64,000 nucleotides of DNA from Rhizobium sp. L1K21 (GCF_024055895.1 NZ_JAMXLE010000001.1:2036602-2100601); one strand, 5' to 3'; shown: positions 1 to 11,567, counted from the first letter of the stretch. The notes: generated by a model not told the origin, from the sequence alone. Numbers and translations: made by a program.

Positions 1-373
1 AATTGGCAATCGGCTGGTTGGCGGTCTGGAAAATACCACCAGCCAACAGGTTCACGGCAAAGGGAAGCTGCAAGCCGCCATCGGCCTCATCGAAAACGGC
101 GGCAAAAAAGCCGGCTTCCGCAAAGGCATCCAGCGCCTGTTTGACACCATCGATGATCTCAACCTTGCCGTTGACCGCTTTCGGCTCGTTCTGATCGAGG
201 GCTGCGGCAATCGGCTGGAAATATTTCTCGGCAATGGCCTCGGCACTGTCCAGCATGGCTGCCACCGTTTGTCGGTCGTGGGCGGCGTAACGCGGCGTCT
301 TAAAAAGAGGTTCCAGCTCCAGGAACTCGTAGAGCATAAAATCGATATTACGGCGGTCAACGATTGCGGACAT
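1..373 (-). CDS. Acyl-CoA dehydrogenase, N-terminal part (runs off the window edge)
   Basis: The reading frame opens with an ATG at 373 and stays open to base 1, giving about 124 residues without a stop. The start reads MSAIVDRRNIDFMLYEFLEL, and the frame continues through an alanine-rich helical region to a segment containing ADGGLQLPFAVN. This matches the N-terminal extension and first helical domain of the large (about 590-residue) acyl-CoA dehydrogenases, which are FAD enzymes that oxidise acyl-CoA to enoyl-CoA. The catalytic base and FAD-binding parts lie outside the window, so activity cannot be judged. A perfect palindrome 18 bp upstream of the start suggests control by a TetR-type repressor. 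The gene is divergent from the sensor kinase at 561. Confidence 0.75.
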   Translation of the reverse strand, partial: MSAIVDRRNIDFMLYEFLELEPLFKTPRYAAHDRQTVAAMLDSAEAIAEKYFQPIAAALDQNEPKAVNGKVEIIDGVKQALDAFAEAGFFAAVFDEADGGLQLPFAVNLLAGGIFQTANQPIAN

Positions 374-390
374 GCTGCTTCCTCCCAGAA

Positions 391-406
391 CATACCGAAC
401 GGTATG
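391..406. promoter_or_regulatory. TetR-type operator palindrome
   Basis: The sequence CATACCGAACGGTATG consists of two perfect 7-bp arms around an AA spacer. It sits 18 bp upstream of the acyl-CoA dehydrogenase start, between divergent genes. The size and symmetry are typical of operators for TetR-family repressors, which often control acyl-CoA dehydrogenase genes. No TetR gene is visible in this window, so the cognate regulator is unknown. Confidence 0.5.
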
Positions 407-560
407 CACCGGTTTGTCCCATTGTTCAAGCGTGAACGTTTTGACAGGTTTTGAAAAAACGACAGACAACCATTGTTATTTTAGGAAAAATGATAACATC
501 ATCAAATTCATAGATGATGATGCCGCGCCGAACGCAGAGCAAATTCTCTATGTTTGGGAG

Positions 561-1583
561 ATGGATTTGCGCAGACTCACCCGCCTCGATATCAGCAGAC
601 GCTTGAACACCCCGGCGGCCAAGGCGGTCTCGCAGGTCTTGTTCGGGGTGGCCTGCGCCCTGATCATGATGGCAGTTCGCAGCCTGCTCGATTATTTTGC
701 ACCAACGTCCGGCCCCTTTGCGCTCGTCTACCCCGCCGTGCTAATCGCAACACTGTTCGGACACTGGCTTGGCGGGCTTTCAGCCTTCACCATCAGCTTC
801 GTCTGGGCCTGGTGGTTTGTTCTGCCCACGGTCGGTTCCTTTCACTTCGAAATCCCCACGGACCCACCCCGTGTGCTCATCAACGCTTCAGCTGCGTTTG
901 TTATCATCATCTTTGCCGAAGCGTTTCGCCGGGCGGTTCAGGAAAACGCTGCCGCGCGCGATCTGGAAATCGCCCGCCGCGCCATGCTGATGCAGGAGCT
1001 GGAACATCGGACGAAGAACAACTTCGCCATGGTTGCTGCCCTCTTGGAGATGCAAAAGCGCGGGCTTGAGGATGAAGAGGTCATTGCCGCGCTCAATCAG
1101 GCGATTGGCAGGGTTCATGCTTTTGCCACGGCCTATTCCGTCATCATTCCCCACGAAACAGCTGACAACGAGCATTTCCCGGTGAACATGCGGCAATATT
1201 TGCACGATATCGTCTCGCCACTTGCCTCCGCATCCTTCAGCGAAAATGTGGCCGTTTCTCTTGACGCGGAGAAAGGCGATCTGCCGCACCGCGTGGCTGT
1301 CGCCATCGGGCTCTTCGTCAACGAAGCGCTGACCAATTGCGCGAAATATGCCTTTCCCGATGGCCGCGCCGGCAAGGTCTGCATTGCCTTCAGTGCCGGT
1401 CAGGACAAGTGGCAACTCACTGTCAGCGATGATGGCGTCGGTCATGACACACACGCGCGGGAAAAGCGCAACAGCATTGGCACCTCGCTCATGAAAGCCT
1501 TTGCCGTGCAGGCAGAAGCAGAGTACGAGGTGCTGACGGCCGAGACCGGCCATTCCGTCAGACTGAGCGGCGCACTGAGCTGA
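561..1583 (+). CDS. Membrane sensor histidine kinase (HisKA_2 type)
   Basis: This 340-residue kinase has a membrane N-terminus with several hydrophobic segments (about residues 20-125) resembling the DUF4118/KdpD-type membrane module. The H-box follows, with ELEHRTKNNF and the phospho-accepting His at about residue 149. An N-box (FVNEALTNCAKYAFP) and a G-box (DDGVG) complete the ATP-binding domain. The H-box form places it in the HisKA_2 family, common in alphaproteobacteria and used in general stress and light signalling. The ATG at 561 was chosen because the region upstream lacks membrane-like character and overlaps the divergent promoter; the purine-rich GGGAG directly before it is close for a ribosome site, so the start is not certain. 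No response regulator is adjacent, so it is an orphan kinase. Confidence 0.75.
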   Translation: MDLRRLTRLDISRRLNTPAAKAVSQVLFGVACALIMMAVRSLLDYFAPTSGPFALVYPAVLIATLFGHWLGGLSAFTISFVWAWWFVLPTVGSFHFEIPTDPPRVLINASAAFVIIIFAEAFRRAVQENAAARDLEIARRAMLMQELEHRTKNNFAMVAALLEMQKRGLEDEEVIAALNQAIGRVHAFATAYSVIIPHETADNEHFPVNMRQYLHDIVSPLASASFSENVAVSLDAEKGDLPHRVAVAIGLFVNEALTNCAKYAFPDGRAGKVCIAFSAGQDKWQLTVSDDGVGHDTHAREKRNSIGTSLMKAFAVQAEAEYEVLTAETGHSVRLSGALS

Positions 1584-1714
1584 AGATGCCTCTCAGCAGG
1601 CGAAGGCTGCCACAACGCAATTTGTTTGCACCGCCCCCCTGCGTTTACGTGCAGCTCCACCTTACAGTGGATTTCCGGTCTTTCCGCCGCTCTTCGAATA
1701 GACTAAAGCGAAGC

Positions 1715-2953
1715 ATGCTTACCTTTATTCGTGAAAATTCAGACTTTCTGAAAAACAATGCGCGCTGGCTCGCCGGCGGTTTTCTGCTGACGCTGTTTTC
1801 CTCCTTTGGCCAGACATTCTTCATCGGCCTTTCGGGCAATGCGCTGCGCGAGACGTTCAACCTGTCCGGCGGTGCCTTCGGTGCGCTTTATATGGTTGCA
1901 ACGCTTGCCAGCGCGGCAAGCCTGCCGTGGCTGGGGCGCACGCTCGATTTCATGCCAGGCTGGAAAGTCATTCGCTTTTCCATGCCCATGCTTGCCTTTG
2001 CCTGCCTTCTGATCGCGTTTGCGCCGAATATTGCGGTTCTGTGCATCTCGCTCTATCTGCTGCGACTCTTCGGCCAGGGCATGATGACCGAAATTGCGCA
2101 TACGGAAATCGGGCGCTGGTTTGCCGCCAATCGCGGTCGCGCCATGGCCATTATCGCCACCGGCCAGCCAACGGGCTCCACAGTGCTTCCCGCTGCCGTT
2201 ATCTTCGTTACATTGGCCACGGGCGACTGGCGCACGGCCTGGTTTGCCGGTGCCGCACTCATTCTGCTTGTCGGCCTGCCCGCGATTATCCTGCTGATGC
2301 GTGTTGAGCGCACGCCGCAGTCACAAGATGAACAAGGCAGCATCGAACGCACGGCGCGCGACTGGTCGCGGCGCGAGGTCATCCGCGATCCGGTGCTTTA
2401 CATGTTGCTTGCCGGAACACTCGCACCCGCCTTCATCGCAACGGTCGTTTTCTTCCATCAGGGCTACCTGATTGAACTTAGAGGCTATGATCCTCTCATC
2501 TTCGCAACCGCCTTCCCCGTCATGTCGATTACCACGGTGATTGCCGGCTTTGTCTGCGGTTTTCTGGTCGACCGTTTCGGCGCGATCAACCTGCTGCCGT
2601 TCCTGCTCGTGCCGCTTGCCATTGCCTCGGCGGCGGTCGCGCTGGTGACGCCGGTGTGGGGTGTCTTCGTCTTCATGTTTCTGCTCGGCATCAGCAACGG
2701 ATTTACCTCCACCATGCTGGGAGCCCTGTGGCCGGAGGTTTACGGCGTTGCCAATCTCGGCGGCATCCGCGGCATTATCGTTGCCGCCATGGTTCTCTCC
2801 ACCGCCATCGGCCCCGGCATTACCGGCGCCTTGATCGACATGGGCATTCAGCTACCAACACAGATGTTCTGGATGGCCGGATGGTGCGTTGTGGCTTCCC
2901 TGATGCTGGCCAGTGCGGCAAAAATCGTGCGGAGGCGGGAGACGCGGCATTAA
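1715..2953 (+). CDS. MFS transporter
   Basis: This 412-residue protein has about 12 hydrophobic segments in two halves, with small-residue-rich helices and a central hydrophilic loop (around residues 195-220, rich in charged residues such as SQDEQGSIERTARDWSRRE). This is the major facilitator superfamily layout. The predicted role is export or uptake of a small molecule across the inner membrane, driven by the proton gradient. The substrate cannot be read from the sequence. The start at 1715 precedes MLTFIRENSDFLKNN, a short cytoplasmic leader before the first helix; longer in-frame starts would add a non-membrane, arginine-rich leader. It lies 44 bp upstream of an ABC-F gene on the same strand. 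Confidence 0.75.
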   Translation: MLTFIRENSDFLKNNARWLAGGFLLTLFSSFGQTFFIGLSGNALRETFNLSGGAFGALYMVATLASAASLPWLGRTLDFMPGWKVIRFSMPMLAFACLLIAFAPNIAVLCISLYLLRLFGQGMMTEIAHTEIGRWFAANRGRAMAIIATGQPTGSTVLPAAVIFVTLATGDWRTAWFAGAALILLVGLPAIILLMRVERTPQSQDEQGSIERTARDWSRREVIRDPVLYMLLAGTLAPAFIATVVFFHQGYLIELRGYDPLIFATAFPVMSITTVIAGFVCGFLVDRFGAINLLPFLLVPLAIASAAVALVTPVWGVFVFMFLLGISNGFTSTMLGALWPEVYGVANLGGIRGIIVAAMVLSTAIGPGITGALIDMGIQLPTQMFWMAGWCVVASLMLASAAKIVRRRETRH

Positions 2954-2997
2954 CAGCCCTTGCGTTCCGGCGCATCCTCAGCCAAAACGCGGCCATT

Positions 2998-4884
<1,887 letters not shown>

Positions 4885-5022
4885 CATTTCACAGTCACCG
4901 GCCTGACCGTCCGCCTTCGTTTGGCCGCGCCGCAACGCTTGGCCCACAAACGCAAGCGAAACGCTTCCTTAACCATAATCGGCAATTCTTCATTCACCAT
5001 CATCGTCGTGAGTGAGTGAGCC

Positions 5023-5943
5023 ATGCGTCTACGTTCTCTGGTCTATGTCCTGCTGGCAGGCTTGACGGTCACAGGCTGTGCGACAAAGCACCAGAAGGAT
5101 AGTAGCGCCACCAAAACGGCTTTCGCGCCGGTGCAGGAAACGGCCGCCCCCGAGGCGCTGCAAACCGAAGATACGCGTTCGGCTGGCCTTGAGCAGATTT
5201 CAAAAAAGATGACGTTGATGAATGCCCCGTGGTTTAGGCCGGTGGGCTTCTCGCTGCGCGGACCAGACAGCGAGGCCAATGTGCAGGGTGGCTTCTCCGG
5301 ACGCACGCTTACAGTCAGTGCCGCCTCGCAAATCCAGCTCAAAGACAAGGAAATCATCCTCACCTTTGACGATGGCCCCATCCCTGGGCGCACCGAGCGC
5401 GTGCTCGATGTGCTGGACCGTTTCCATGTCAAGGCCACCTTCCTGATGGTGGGGCAGATGGCGCGCAATTATTCAGCGCTTGCAAGCCGCGTTGCCGCCG
5501 AAGGGCACACGATCGGCAGCCACACATACGATCACGCCAACCTGCAGACAAAGGGCCATGACCGCGCAATCAGCGATATCGTGTCCGGAGACGCGGCGGT
5601 GCGCAAGGCAACAGGTTCAACAGTCGGCTTCTTCCGCTTCCCTTATCTGGCCGACACGCCGCAGCTGCGGCGCGAACTGGCTGCAGCCGGCATTGTCGTT
5701 CTGGATGTCGATATCGATTCCAAGGACTACTTCGCCTCCACCCCGGAGGCGATTGCGGCGAGAACCATGGCCGTGGTGCGCGCCAAGCGCAAAGGCATTA
5801 TCCTGATGCATGATATTCACACGCGCACCTCGGCCATGCTGCCTGCGCTTTTGTCGATGTTGAAATCGGAGGGTTACTCCATCGTCTCGCTGCGTTACGG
5901 AAGACCCAAAGCCGGAACCGTGGTCGCGCTCGCCGGTCAGTAG
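5023..5943 (+). CDS. Polysaccharide deacetylase, lipoprotein (NodB domain)
   Basis: This 306-residue protein starts with a short lipoprotein signal ending in VTGC (lipid-accepting Cys about residue 19). A variable linker of about 85 residues follows, and then a NodB homology domain. Metal-binding and catalytic motifs are visible: TFDDGP (motif 1), SHTYDHAN (motif 2), and FRFPYLADTP (motif 3, in place of the usual RPPYG-like form). The predicted role is deacetylation of an N-acetylated glycan such as peptidoglycan or an exopolysaccharide at the cell envelope. The natural substrate is unknown. It stands alone, with flanking gaps of about 140 and 170 bp. Confidence 0.82.
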   Translation: MRLRSLVYVLLAGLTVTGCATKHQKDSSATKTAFAPVQETAAPEALQTEDTRSAGLEQISKKMTLMNAPWFRPVGFSLRGPDSEANVQGGFSGRTLTVSAASQIQLKDKEIILTFDDGPIPGRTERVLDVLDRFHVKATFLMVGQMARNYSALASRVAAEGHTIGSHTYDHANLQTKGHDRAISDIVSGDAAVRKATGSTVGFFRFPYLADTPQLRRELAAAGIVVLDVDIDSKDYFASTPEAIAARTMAVVRAKRKGIILMHDIHTRTSAMLPALLSMLKSEGYSIVSLRYGRPKAGTVVALAGQ

Positions 5944-6115
5944 AAAGCGACGGCCTGGCGCTTTGTTTTCGAAGTGCCTAACATTCTTGATAAACAATTC
6001 GTTAAGGCAAATCGCGATACTGCGCCAAACGTTCAACTGTGATCGCACTAATTAATGATACCGCAACATTTTTTCACTAAGACTGGCGGTATTCGAGACA
6101 CTGAGTTGGAACAAA

Positions 6116-6721
6116 ATGATCGGCGCCAATCTCGCGGGAAAACTGAAGCGTGATCTGCAGCGCCTGTGCGGCAGCGTGCCAGGCAATGCGACAAACGCGA
6201 GCTTTCAGACCAGATTGAAAAGCGGCTCCCTATGGCGGAATAAAAATGGCTCGGCAGCGATTGAATTCGCGATGCTGATCCTGCCGTTTTCCTTGATCAT
6301 CTTTGCCATCTTCGAAATCGCACTCCTGTTCTTCGTTGATTCCTCGCTCGATTCCGCGCTTCACAGGACTGCACGCGCTGTGCGAATCGGGACGGCGCAG
6401 AAAGCAAACTGGGATATCGATCGGTTCAAGAGCGAAGTCTGTTCCAATATGGCGCTGTATTTTAACTGCAGCAACAGTCTTCTGATCGTTTCCGCCCCCG
6501 TCTCCGACACGAACAACGTGACCTATGTCGATCCGGTCAAGGATGGTGCGCTCAACGTGACGGAGAAGTTCGATCCCGGCGCGAAGAATAATGACGTCTT
6601 GATTCAGGCGTTCATTCCCTGGAGCCCGGTCCTGCCCATGTTCGGTTTTGCTGGCGCCAAGCTTTCCAATGGCGATTACGTGCTCAGCGCAGCCGTTCTT
6701 TTCCGAAATGAGCCATTCTGA
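6116..6721 (+). CDS. TadE-like pseudopilin, first of a pair
   Basis: This 201-residue protein has a basic N-terminal leader and then NGSAAIEFAMLILPFSLIIF, the TadE signature (GSAAIEFA followed by one long hydrophobic helix, residues about 41-75). The rest is a periplasmic domain with two Cys residues. TadE proteins are minor pseudopilins of the Tad/Flp pilus machine and are processed by a TadV-type prepilin peptidase. A GAGTTGGA ribosome-site-like stretch precedes the ATG at 6116. The stop overlaps the start of the next gene by one base, so the two are translationally coupled. No other tad genes are in the window, so the main locus must lie elsewhere. Confidence 0.8.
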   Translation: MIGANLAGKLKRDLQRLCGSVPGNATNASFQTRLKSGSLWRNKNGSAAIEFAMLILPFSLIIFAIFEIALLFFVDSSLDSALHRTARAVRIGTAQKANWDIDRFKSEVCSNMALYFNCSNSLLIVSAPVSDTNNVTYVDPVKDGALNVTEKFDPGAKNNDVLIQAFIPWSPVLPMFGFAGAKLSNGDYVLSAAVLFRNEPF

Positions 6722-7308
6722 TGCGAGGCAGAACATTGAAACAGGCTCTATTTTCCCGGCTCAAGCAACAGACGAAGCGGCTCCGCAAGGACCAGCGCGG
6801 CGTGTCGGCCATCGAATTCGCGCTGATCTTTCCCATTCTCATCGTTCTTTTTGCAGGCGCGGTCGATCTCGGCCAGGCGCTGATGGTTCACCGCAAGATC
6901 AATCAAATTGTCGGCACAACAACGGATATTGTGTCCCGCGATCCATCCTGGACGGCCTCAAAACTCGACGCGGTACTGAAAGGCGCAAGCTCAATCATCC
7001 TGCCTTTCAAGACGAGCGACCTGAAGCTGACGGTGATGGTTGTCGATATAAACAGTGCCAATCAGGCGACCGTGAACTGGGCGCGTGGCTACAATGTCGA
7101 TCCGCCTAAATACGGAGACAAATCTCCGGTGGCTATACCCGCGGATATTGTTGAACCCGGCGTTCAGCTGGTGACTGCCGAAGCGACCTACTCACTCGTC
7201 ACACCGTTTGCTTCGCTGATGCAGTCCCTCACAGGCAGTTCCGCATACAACTATGATCGCTTCTCGATCATGCGTCCGCGCGTGAATGACACGATCAAGA
7301 TGAACTGA
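6721..7308 (+). CDS. TadE/TadG-like pseudopilin, second of a pair
   Basis: This 195-residue protein has a strongly basic leader (many K/R in the first 28 residues), then QRGVSAIEFALIFPILIVLF, the TadE-type membrane helix, followed by a domain of about 140 residues without further helices. It is paralogous in layout to the preceding gene and begins in its stop codon. Tad loci commonly hold TadE, TadF and TadG; this protein is too short for a full TadG with a vWA domain, so it is best called TadE/TadF-like. It probably acts in Tad pilus assembly at the inner membrane. Confidence 0.75.
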   Translation: MRGRTLKQALFSRLKQQTKRLRKDQRGVSAIEFALIFPILIVLFAGAVDLGQALMVHRKINQIVGTTTDIVSRDPSWTASKLDAVLKGASSIILPFKTSDLKLTVMVVDINSANQATVNWARGYNVDPPKYGDKSPVAIPADIVEPGVQLVTAEATYSLVTPFASLMQSLTGSSAYNYDRFSIMRPRVNDTIKMN

Positions 7309-7371
7309 GCGAATTCCGTTGTCTCAAGCGCAAGGGGCACGTTGGTCTAGACAGGCTGCACCGCGCCGCTT

Positions 7372-7824
7372 TCAAGCCTTGCGGAACCAGCCCCCGTCCG
7401 CGTTCTGCTGCCAATAGGTGAGTGTGTGTCCCGCTGCCTGCAGGATTTTCCAATCACCGCGCGCAGCTTCCACCTGGGCATTGTCGTGCCCGTCAAACAT
7501 CACCACAACGCGCTCATAGGCGCTGACATCGGGAACCTTGCTGCCGCCCGTGACAAAGCGGATTGCCGCAGCATTTGCATTGCCCTCACCGCAGGTCAGC
7601 AGGACCGGCTGGCGTTGATCCTGGCCGGTCGCGCCTTCTGCCGCATGGGGCAAGAAGCTGTCATCCTTGGCGGTCCAAAGGCTCTCGTCCAGTTGCTCCA
7701 TCGCTTCAGCATCGGCGCATTGGATGACAGCCTTCCAGCCGCGCGCAAGCGACTTTTCCACCAACGAAGGCAAAGCATCCTGCAGCCTTGACTCCGTCAG
7801 GTGATAGAAAAGCACTTCGGCCAT
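7372..7824 (-). CDS. holC: DNA polymerase III chi subunit
   Basis: This 150-residue protein begins MAEVLFYHLTESRLQDALPS, the conserved opening of chi, and ends with a segment rich in W/Y (TYWQQNADGGWFRKA). Chi links the clamp-loader complex to single-stranded-DNA-binding protein at the replication fork. The start at 7824 is 7 bases after the pepA stop, so the two genes form an operon in the order pepA-holC, as in many proteobacteria. The length is normal for the family. Confidence 0.87.
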   Translation of the reverse strand: MAEVLFYHLTESRLQDALPSLVEKSLARGWKAVIQCADAEAMEQLDESLWTAKDDSFLPHAAEGATGQDQRQPVLLTCGEGNANAAAIRFVTGGSKVPDVSAYERVVVMFDGHDNAQVEAARGDWKILQAAGHTLTYWQQNADGGWFRKA

Positions 7825-7831
7825 CGCCGCC

Positions 7832-9334
7832 TCAGCCCTCGAAGTTTTCGGCGACAAAGGCGTTCAGAAGACGCACGCCGTAGCCCGAGCCCCAGGACTG
7901 GTTGATCTCGTTTGCCGGTGCACCCATCGCCGTTCCGGCGAGGTCGATATGCGCCCAGGGTGTTTCCCCCACAAAGCGCTTGAGGAATTGTGCGGCTGTA
8001 ATCGAGCCGGCATAACGCCCGCCGGTATTTTTCATATCGGCAATCTTGCTGTCGATCAGCTTGTCATACTCCTTGCCGAGCGGCATGCGCCAAAGAAGGT
8101 CACCGCTGGCGAGACCGGCTGCAGTCAGCTGGTTTGCGAGTTCATCGTCATTGGAGAAAAGACCGGCCTGGTGCGAGCCGAGCGCCACCATGATGGCACC
8201 GGTCAGCGTCGCAAGGTCGATCATCAGTCTCGGCTTGAAGCGGTCGTTGCAATAGTGCAGCGCATCGCACAGCACCAGCCGACCTTCCGCGTCTGTGTTC
8301 AACACTTCGATCGTCTGGCCGGACATGGAGGTCACCACGTCGCCCGGGCGGTAGGCATCACCGTCGGGCATGTTTTCAACGAGACCGATAATACCGACGG
8401 CGTTGACCTTGGCCTTGCGGGCGGCCAGCGTGTGCATGAGACCAGTGACCGCCGCGGCCCCACCCATGTCACCCTTCATGTCTTCCATTCCACCTGCCGG
8501 CTTGATGGAAATGCCGCCGGTGTCGAAGACCACGCCTTTGCCGATAAAGGCAAGCGGCGCATCACCCTTCTTGCCACCATTCCAGGTCATGATGGCAAGG
8601 CGCGGCGGACGAACGGAACCGCGCGCAACGGCCATCAATGCGCCCATGCCGAGCTTGGTCATCTGCTTCTCGTCCAGCAGTTCCACCTCGACGCCGAGTT
8701 TCTCCAGCGCCTTGGCGGCCGCGGCAAATTCCAGCGGGCCCAGAACGTTTGCAGGCTCGTTCACCAGATTGCGGGCCAGCACAACGCCGTCATGGATCGC
8801 GTCAGCCGTATCCATATGCTTTTTGACAGCGCTCGCCGCTTCCGTCACTACTGTCACCTTGACCTTGCGCGGCTCGTCGTCCTTCTCGTCGTCTTTCTTC
8901 TTCGTCTTGTATTTGTCGAAGCGATAGCTGCGCAATTTCAAACCCAGAACAAATTCGGCAATGTCGAGGGGGTCGATATCCAGACCCGGCACGTCCACGA
9001 AGATTGTCACGTCATCAAATTTGCCGAACTTGGCGGCAGCCGAACCGCCGGCCTTCAGCCATGTCTCCAGATCGATTTCGTCACTCTTGCCGAGACCGAG
9101 AAGCGTCACCTTATCCGCAGGTGAGCCATGTGGAGCCAGAACATCGAGACTGGCAAATCGCCCGGCCTTGAAGCGTTCAACGCTTGAGGCCTTTTCAGAG
9201 ACCTTTTGAGGGTCTGCAATGTCCCGGCCTGCAGGTGTTCCGTCCTCAGCCGTCAGCAGCAGGGCAAGCCCACCTTTGAGTTTCGCGGATTTGGAAATTG
9301 CTATCTCGATATTGGATGACACGGTTTTCTCCAT
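7832..9334 (-). CDS. pepA: Leucyl aminopeptidase (M17)
   Basis: This 500-residue enzyme has the M17 family signature NTDAEGRL followed by VLCDAL. Upstream is the metal-ligand segment [23 protein letters not shown] (given here in parts: FDTGG, KP, DMK). It removes N-terminal amino acids from peptides in the cytoplasm with two bound metal ions. An acidic/basic patch ([15 protein letters not shown]) marks the linker between the N-terminal domain and the catalytic domain. The gene is divergent from the PAP2 phosphatase, with 280 bp between them in which no clear signal was found. Confidence 0.93.
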   Translation of the reverse strand: MEKTVSSNIEIAISKSAKLKGGLALLLTAEDGTPAGRDIADPQKVSEKASSVERFKAGRFASLDVLAPHGSPADKVTLLGLGKSDEIDLETWLKAGGSAAAKFGKFDDVTIFVDVPGLDIDPLDIAEFVLGLKLRSYRFDKYKTKKKDDEKDDEPRKVKVTVVTEAASAVKKHMDTADAIHDGVVLARNLVNEPANVLGPLEFAAAAKALEKLGVEVELLDEKQMTKLGMGALMAVARGSVRPPRLAIMTWNGGKKGDAPLAFIGKGVVFDTGGISIKPAGGMEDMKGDMGGAAAVTGLMHTLAARKAKVNAVGIIGLVENMPDGDAYRPGDVVTSMSGQTIEVLNTDAEGRLVLCDALHYCNDRFKPRLMIDLATLTGAIMVALGSHQAGLFSNDDELANQLTAAGLASGDLLWRMPLGKEYDKLIDSKIADMKNTGGRYAGSITAAQFLKRFVGETPWAHIDLAGTAMGAPANEINQSWGSGYGVRLLNAFVAENFEG

Positions 9335-9614
9335 TTCTTCTCAAGGTGGTCTGACAGGGTCGCGGTTTTCGGTCCGAACATTGTCGACTCTGAGGCATAG
9401 ACTATCTTTCAAGCAAGATTGCGCGGTCGATACAAGCCCGCTGCCAGCGATTATGGCATCGCGGGTCTCGACTTGCCGGGTCACAAAATTGTGTTTCGTC
9501 CCCATGTGCGAAAAAACCTCACCAGCACGCTAGCGAGTTGTACATCGCAAACGGGATTGTTACATGAGGCACCGATTTGAACAAAGAAGACGATAAACCG
9601 GGGATAGGCGCATC

Positions 9615-10343
9615 ATGTTGCTGATAGACAGGCCAGTCAGGGCCTTTGCCGGTTTGCTGTTTCTCTGGTTCATCGTCTACGCGTTTTTCCGCGACTTTCC
9701 CTCAGTCGATATCGCCTTTTCCAATCTCTTTTTCACCGAAACCACCTGCGCAGAGGGGGCATCGGCACTGCGCTGCGGCACCTTTGCAGCGGGCGAGCAT
9801 CCTATTTTATCCGCCATCCGCACATTTCTGTTTTTCCTGCCGGGCGATCTGGTGATTGCCATGCTGGTCTGGTCCATCGACGTGCATTTCAGAGGCCAGA
9901 ATGGCCGCTATCCGGTGATGCAGCATAATGTCCGTATCCTGATTGCCACCTGGATTATTTCTGTCGCGATCATCGTGAACATGCTTCTGAAAGCCAATTC
10001 GGCCAGGCCGAGACCGGCCGCGACCAGCCTTTTCGGCGGCGACATGGAGTTCAAGGCGGTTGCGGATTTCGGCGGGGCATGCACTTCAAACTGCTCGTTC
10101 ATTTCCGGTGAAGCGGCCAGTGCGGGCTGGCTCATCTGCGCGCTTGCCATTCTGTCGCCACGGCTGCGGCGCATCCTTTTTGTGCCGGTCGTTGCCGCAG
10201 CGCTGCTCACGGTTTTTCTGCGCGTCATGTTCGGGCGGCACTTCCTGTCCGATGCCCTGCTCGGTTTTCTGTCGGCACCCGTTGTATTTTTGTTTCTCAT
10301 CGCAATTTTCGGATGGAAAAAAGCCGATGAAGTTGCGCGTTAA
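9615..10343 (+). CDS. PAP2-family membrane phosphatase
   Basis: This 242-residue membrane protein carries the three PAP2 phosphatase motifs: KANSARPRP (motif 1, K-x6-RP form), FISGEAAS (motif 2, PSGH replaced by ISGE), and RVMFGRHFLSD (motif 3, with the essential His and Asp). Six hydrophobic segments are visible. Such enzymes remove phosphate from lipids such as undecaprenyl diphosphate, phosphatidylglycerophosphate or lipid A. Its place directly before the LPS export genes lptF-lptG is suggestive of lipid A or LPS-carrier work, but this is inference. Motif 2 has Glu where many members have His, as in LpxE/LpxF-like and several rhizobial proteins. Confidence 0.75.
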   Translation: MLLIDRPVRAFAGLLFLWFIVYAFFRDFPSVDIAFSNLFFTETTCAEGASALRCGTFAAGEHPILSAIRTFLFFLPGDLVIAMLVWSIDVHFRGQNGRYPVMQHNVRILIATWIISVAIIVNMLLKANSARPRPAATSLFGGDMEFKAVADFGGACTSNCSFISGEAASAGWLICALAILSPRLRRILFVPVVAAALLTVFLRVMFGRHFLSDALLGFLSAPVVFLFLIAIFGWKKADEVAR

Positions 10344-10400
10344 GTGTCGCGCGCCCAGCTTCGCGCGGTTATACAGATTCGTCTTCAAATCGGAATGCCC

Positions 10401-11567
10401 ATGAAACTCCTGCAACGCTACATCGCCGGACGAATCGTAATCATGGCGCTTTCCTCGATCATCCCTATCCTGGCGGTGATCTGGATCATTCAGGTTCTGG
10501 GCCGGGTCAATCTCGTCACCGATACGGGGCAGTCGATCGGGTCGTTTCTGAAGCTCGCCGCGCTGATGTTGCCGACGGTGGTGCCTTTGGTGCTGCCCTT
10601 CGGCATTGCGCTCGGCGTCGCGCAGGTTCTCACCACCATGAATGATGATTCGGAGATGCCGATCATTGAAGCTGCCGGCGCGCCGCGCTCCATTGTCGTC
10701 ATGCCTGTTCTGTTTGTGGCGCTCATCGCCAGTGCGCTCTCCTTTGCCTTCGACAATGGCGTGGAGCCCATCGTGCGGGCGCAGGCCAAGCAGATGATTG
10801 CCGATGCCTATGCCGACCTCTTATCGAGCGTGATCGAGGAGAAAGAGTTCCGGCGCATCGAAAACGGCCTATATGTGCAGATTTCCAGCCGCGCGCAGGG
10901 CCGACAGCTGAATGGGCTTTTTCTCGCCGATTACCGAAATCCCGACGAACAGCTGATCTATTACGCCAAGGAAGGCGCAATCGACCCGAGCGGCTCAATC
11001 CTGATCATGAAGAACGGGCAGATCAACCGACGTACAAATGACGGCAACGTTTCGGTTATCCGGTTCGCCTCCTATGCTTTTGACCTCTCCAGTCTCACCG
11101 AAGCCCGCAGCAAGACCACGCTGACGGAAATCGACCGCGATTTGCCTTTCCTGTGGAACCCGGATCCGGAAGACCCCTATTACAAGGACGCGCCGGGCAA
11201 GTTTCAGGCTGAACTGCACCGCCGCCTGACGGAGTGGTCTTTCCCGCTCGTCTATGCCCTGGTGGCGCTGGTCATTGCCGGTGACGCCCGTTCGCATCGT
11301 GAAAAGCGCGTCAATCCGGTTGCGATCGCATTCGGCATTGCTTTCCTGTTGCGCTGGCTCTCTTTCTATATCTCCAACCAGTCGTCCGGTGACCCGGCAA
11401 TGATACCGGTCGTCTACGCGGTGCCGATCGCCGTCAGCGCGCTCTGCATCATCATGATCTTCATGACCCGGCGGTTGCGTAAATCACCTTTCCAGCGGCT
11501 GATCTTCCAGATTGCTGGTGCTGCGAAGGCCTTGCCGCGTCCGGGTCAGAACGGTGGAGGCGCATAA
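10401..11567 (+). CDS. lptF: LPS export ABC transporter permease LptF
   Basis: This 388-residue protein begins MKLLQRYIAGRIVIMALSSI and has the YjgP/YjgQ layout: three N-terminal membrane helices, a periplasmic beta-jellyroll domain of about 170 residues (around residues 105-270), and three C-terminal helices. LptF pairs with LptG and the ATPase LptB to extract LPS from the inner membrane. An alternative ATG six bases upstream is possible. The stop overlaps the lptG start by one base (TAATG), so the two are coupled. Confidence 0.87.
   Translation: MKLLQRYIAGRIVIMALSSIIPILAVIWIIQVLGRVNLVTDTGQSIGSFLKLAALMLPTVVPLVLPFGIALGVAQVLTTMNDDSEMPIIEAAGAPRSIVVMPVLFVALIASALSFAFDNGVEPIVRAQAKQMIADAYADLLSSVIEEKEFRRIENGLYVQISSRAQGRQLNGLFLADYRNPDEQLIYYAKEGAIDPSGSILIMKNGQINRRTNDGNVSVIRFASYAFDLSSLTEARSKTTLTEIDRDLPFLWNPDPEDPYYKDAPGKFQAELHRRLTEWSFPLVYALVALVIAGDARSHREKRVNPVAIAFGIAFLLRWLSFYISNQSSGDPAMIPVVYAVPIAVSALCIIMIFMTRRLRKSPFQRLIFQIAGAAKALPRPGQNGGGA

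Noticed and set aside
7949..9124. 391-codon open frame on the plus strand
   Set aside because: It is antisense to pepA, has many His and Cys residues and no recognisable domain.
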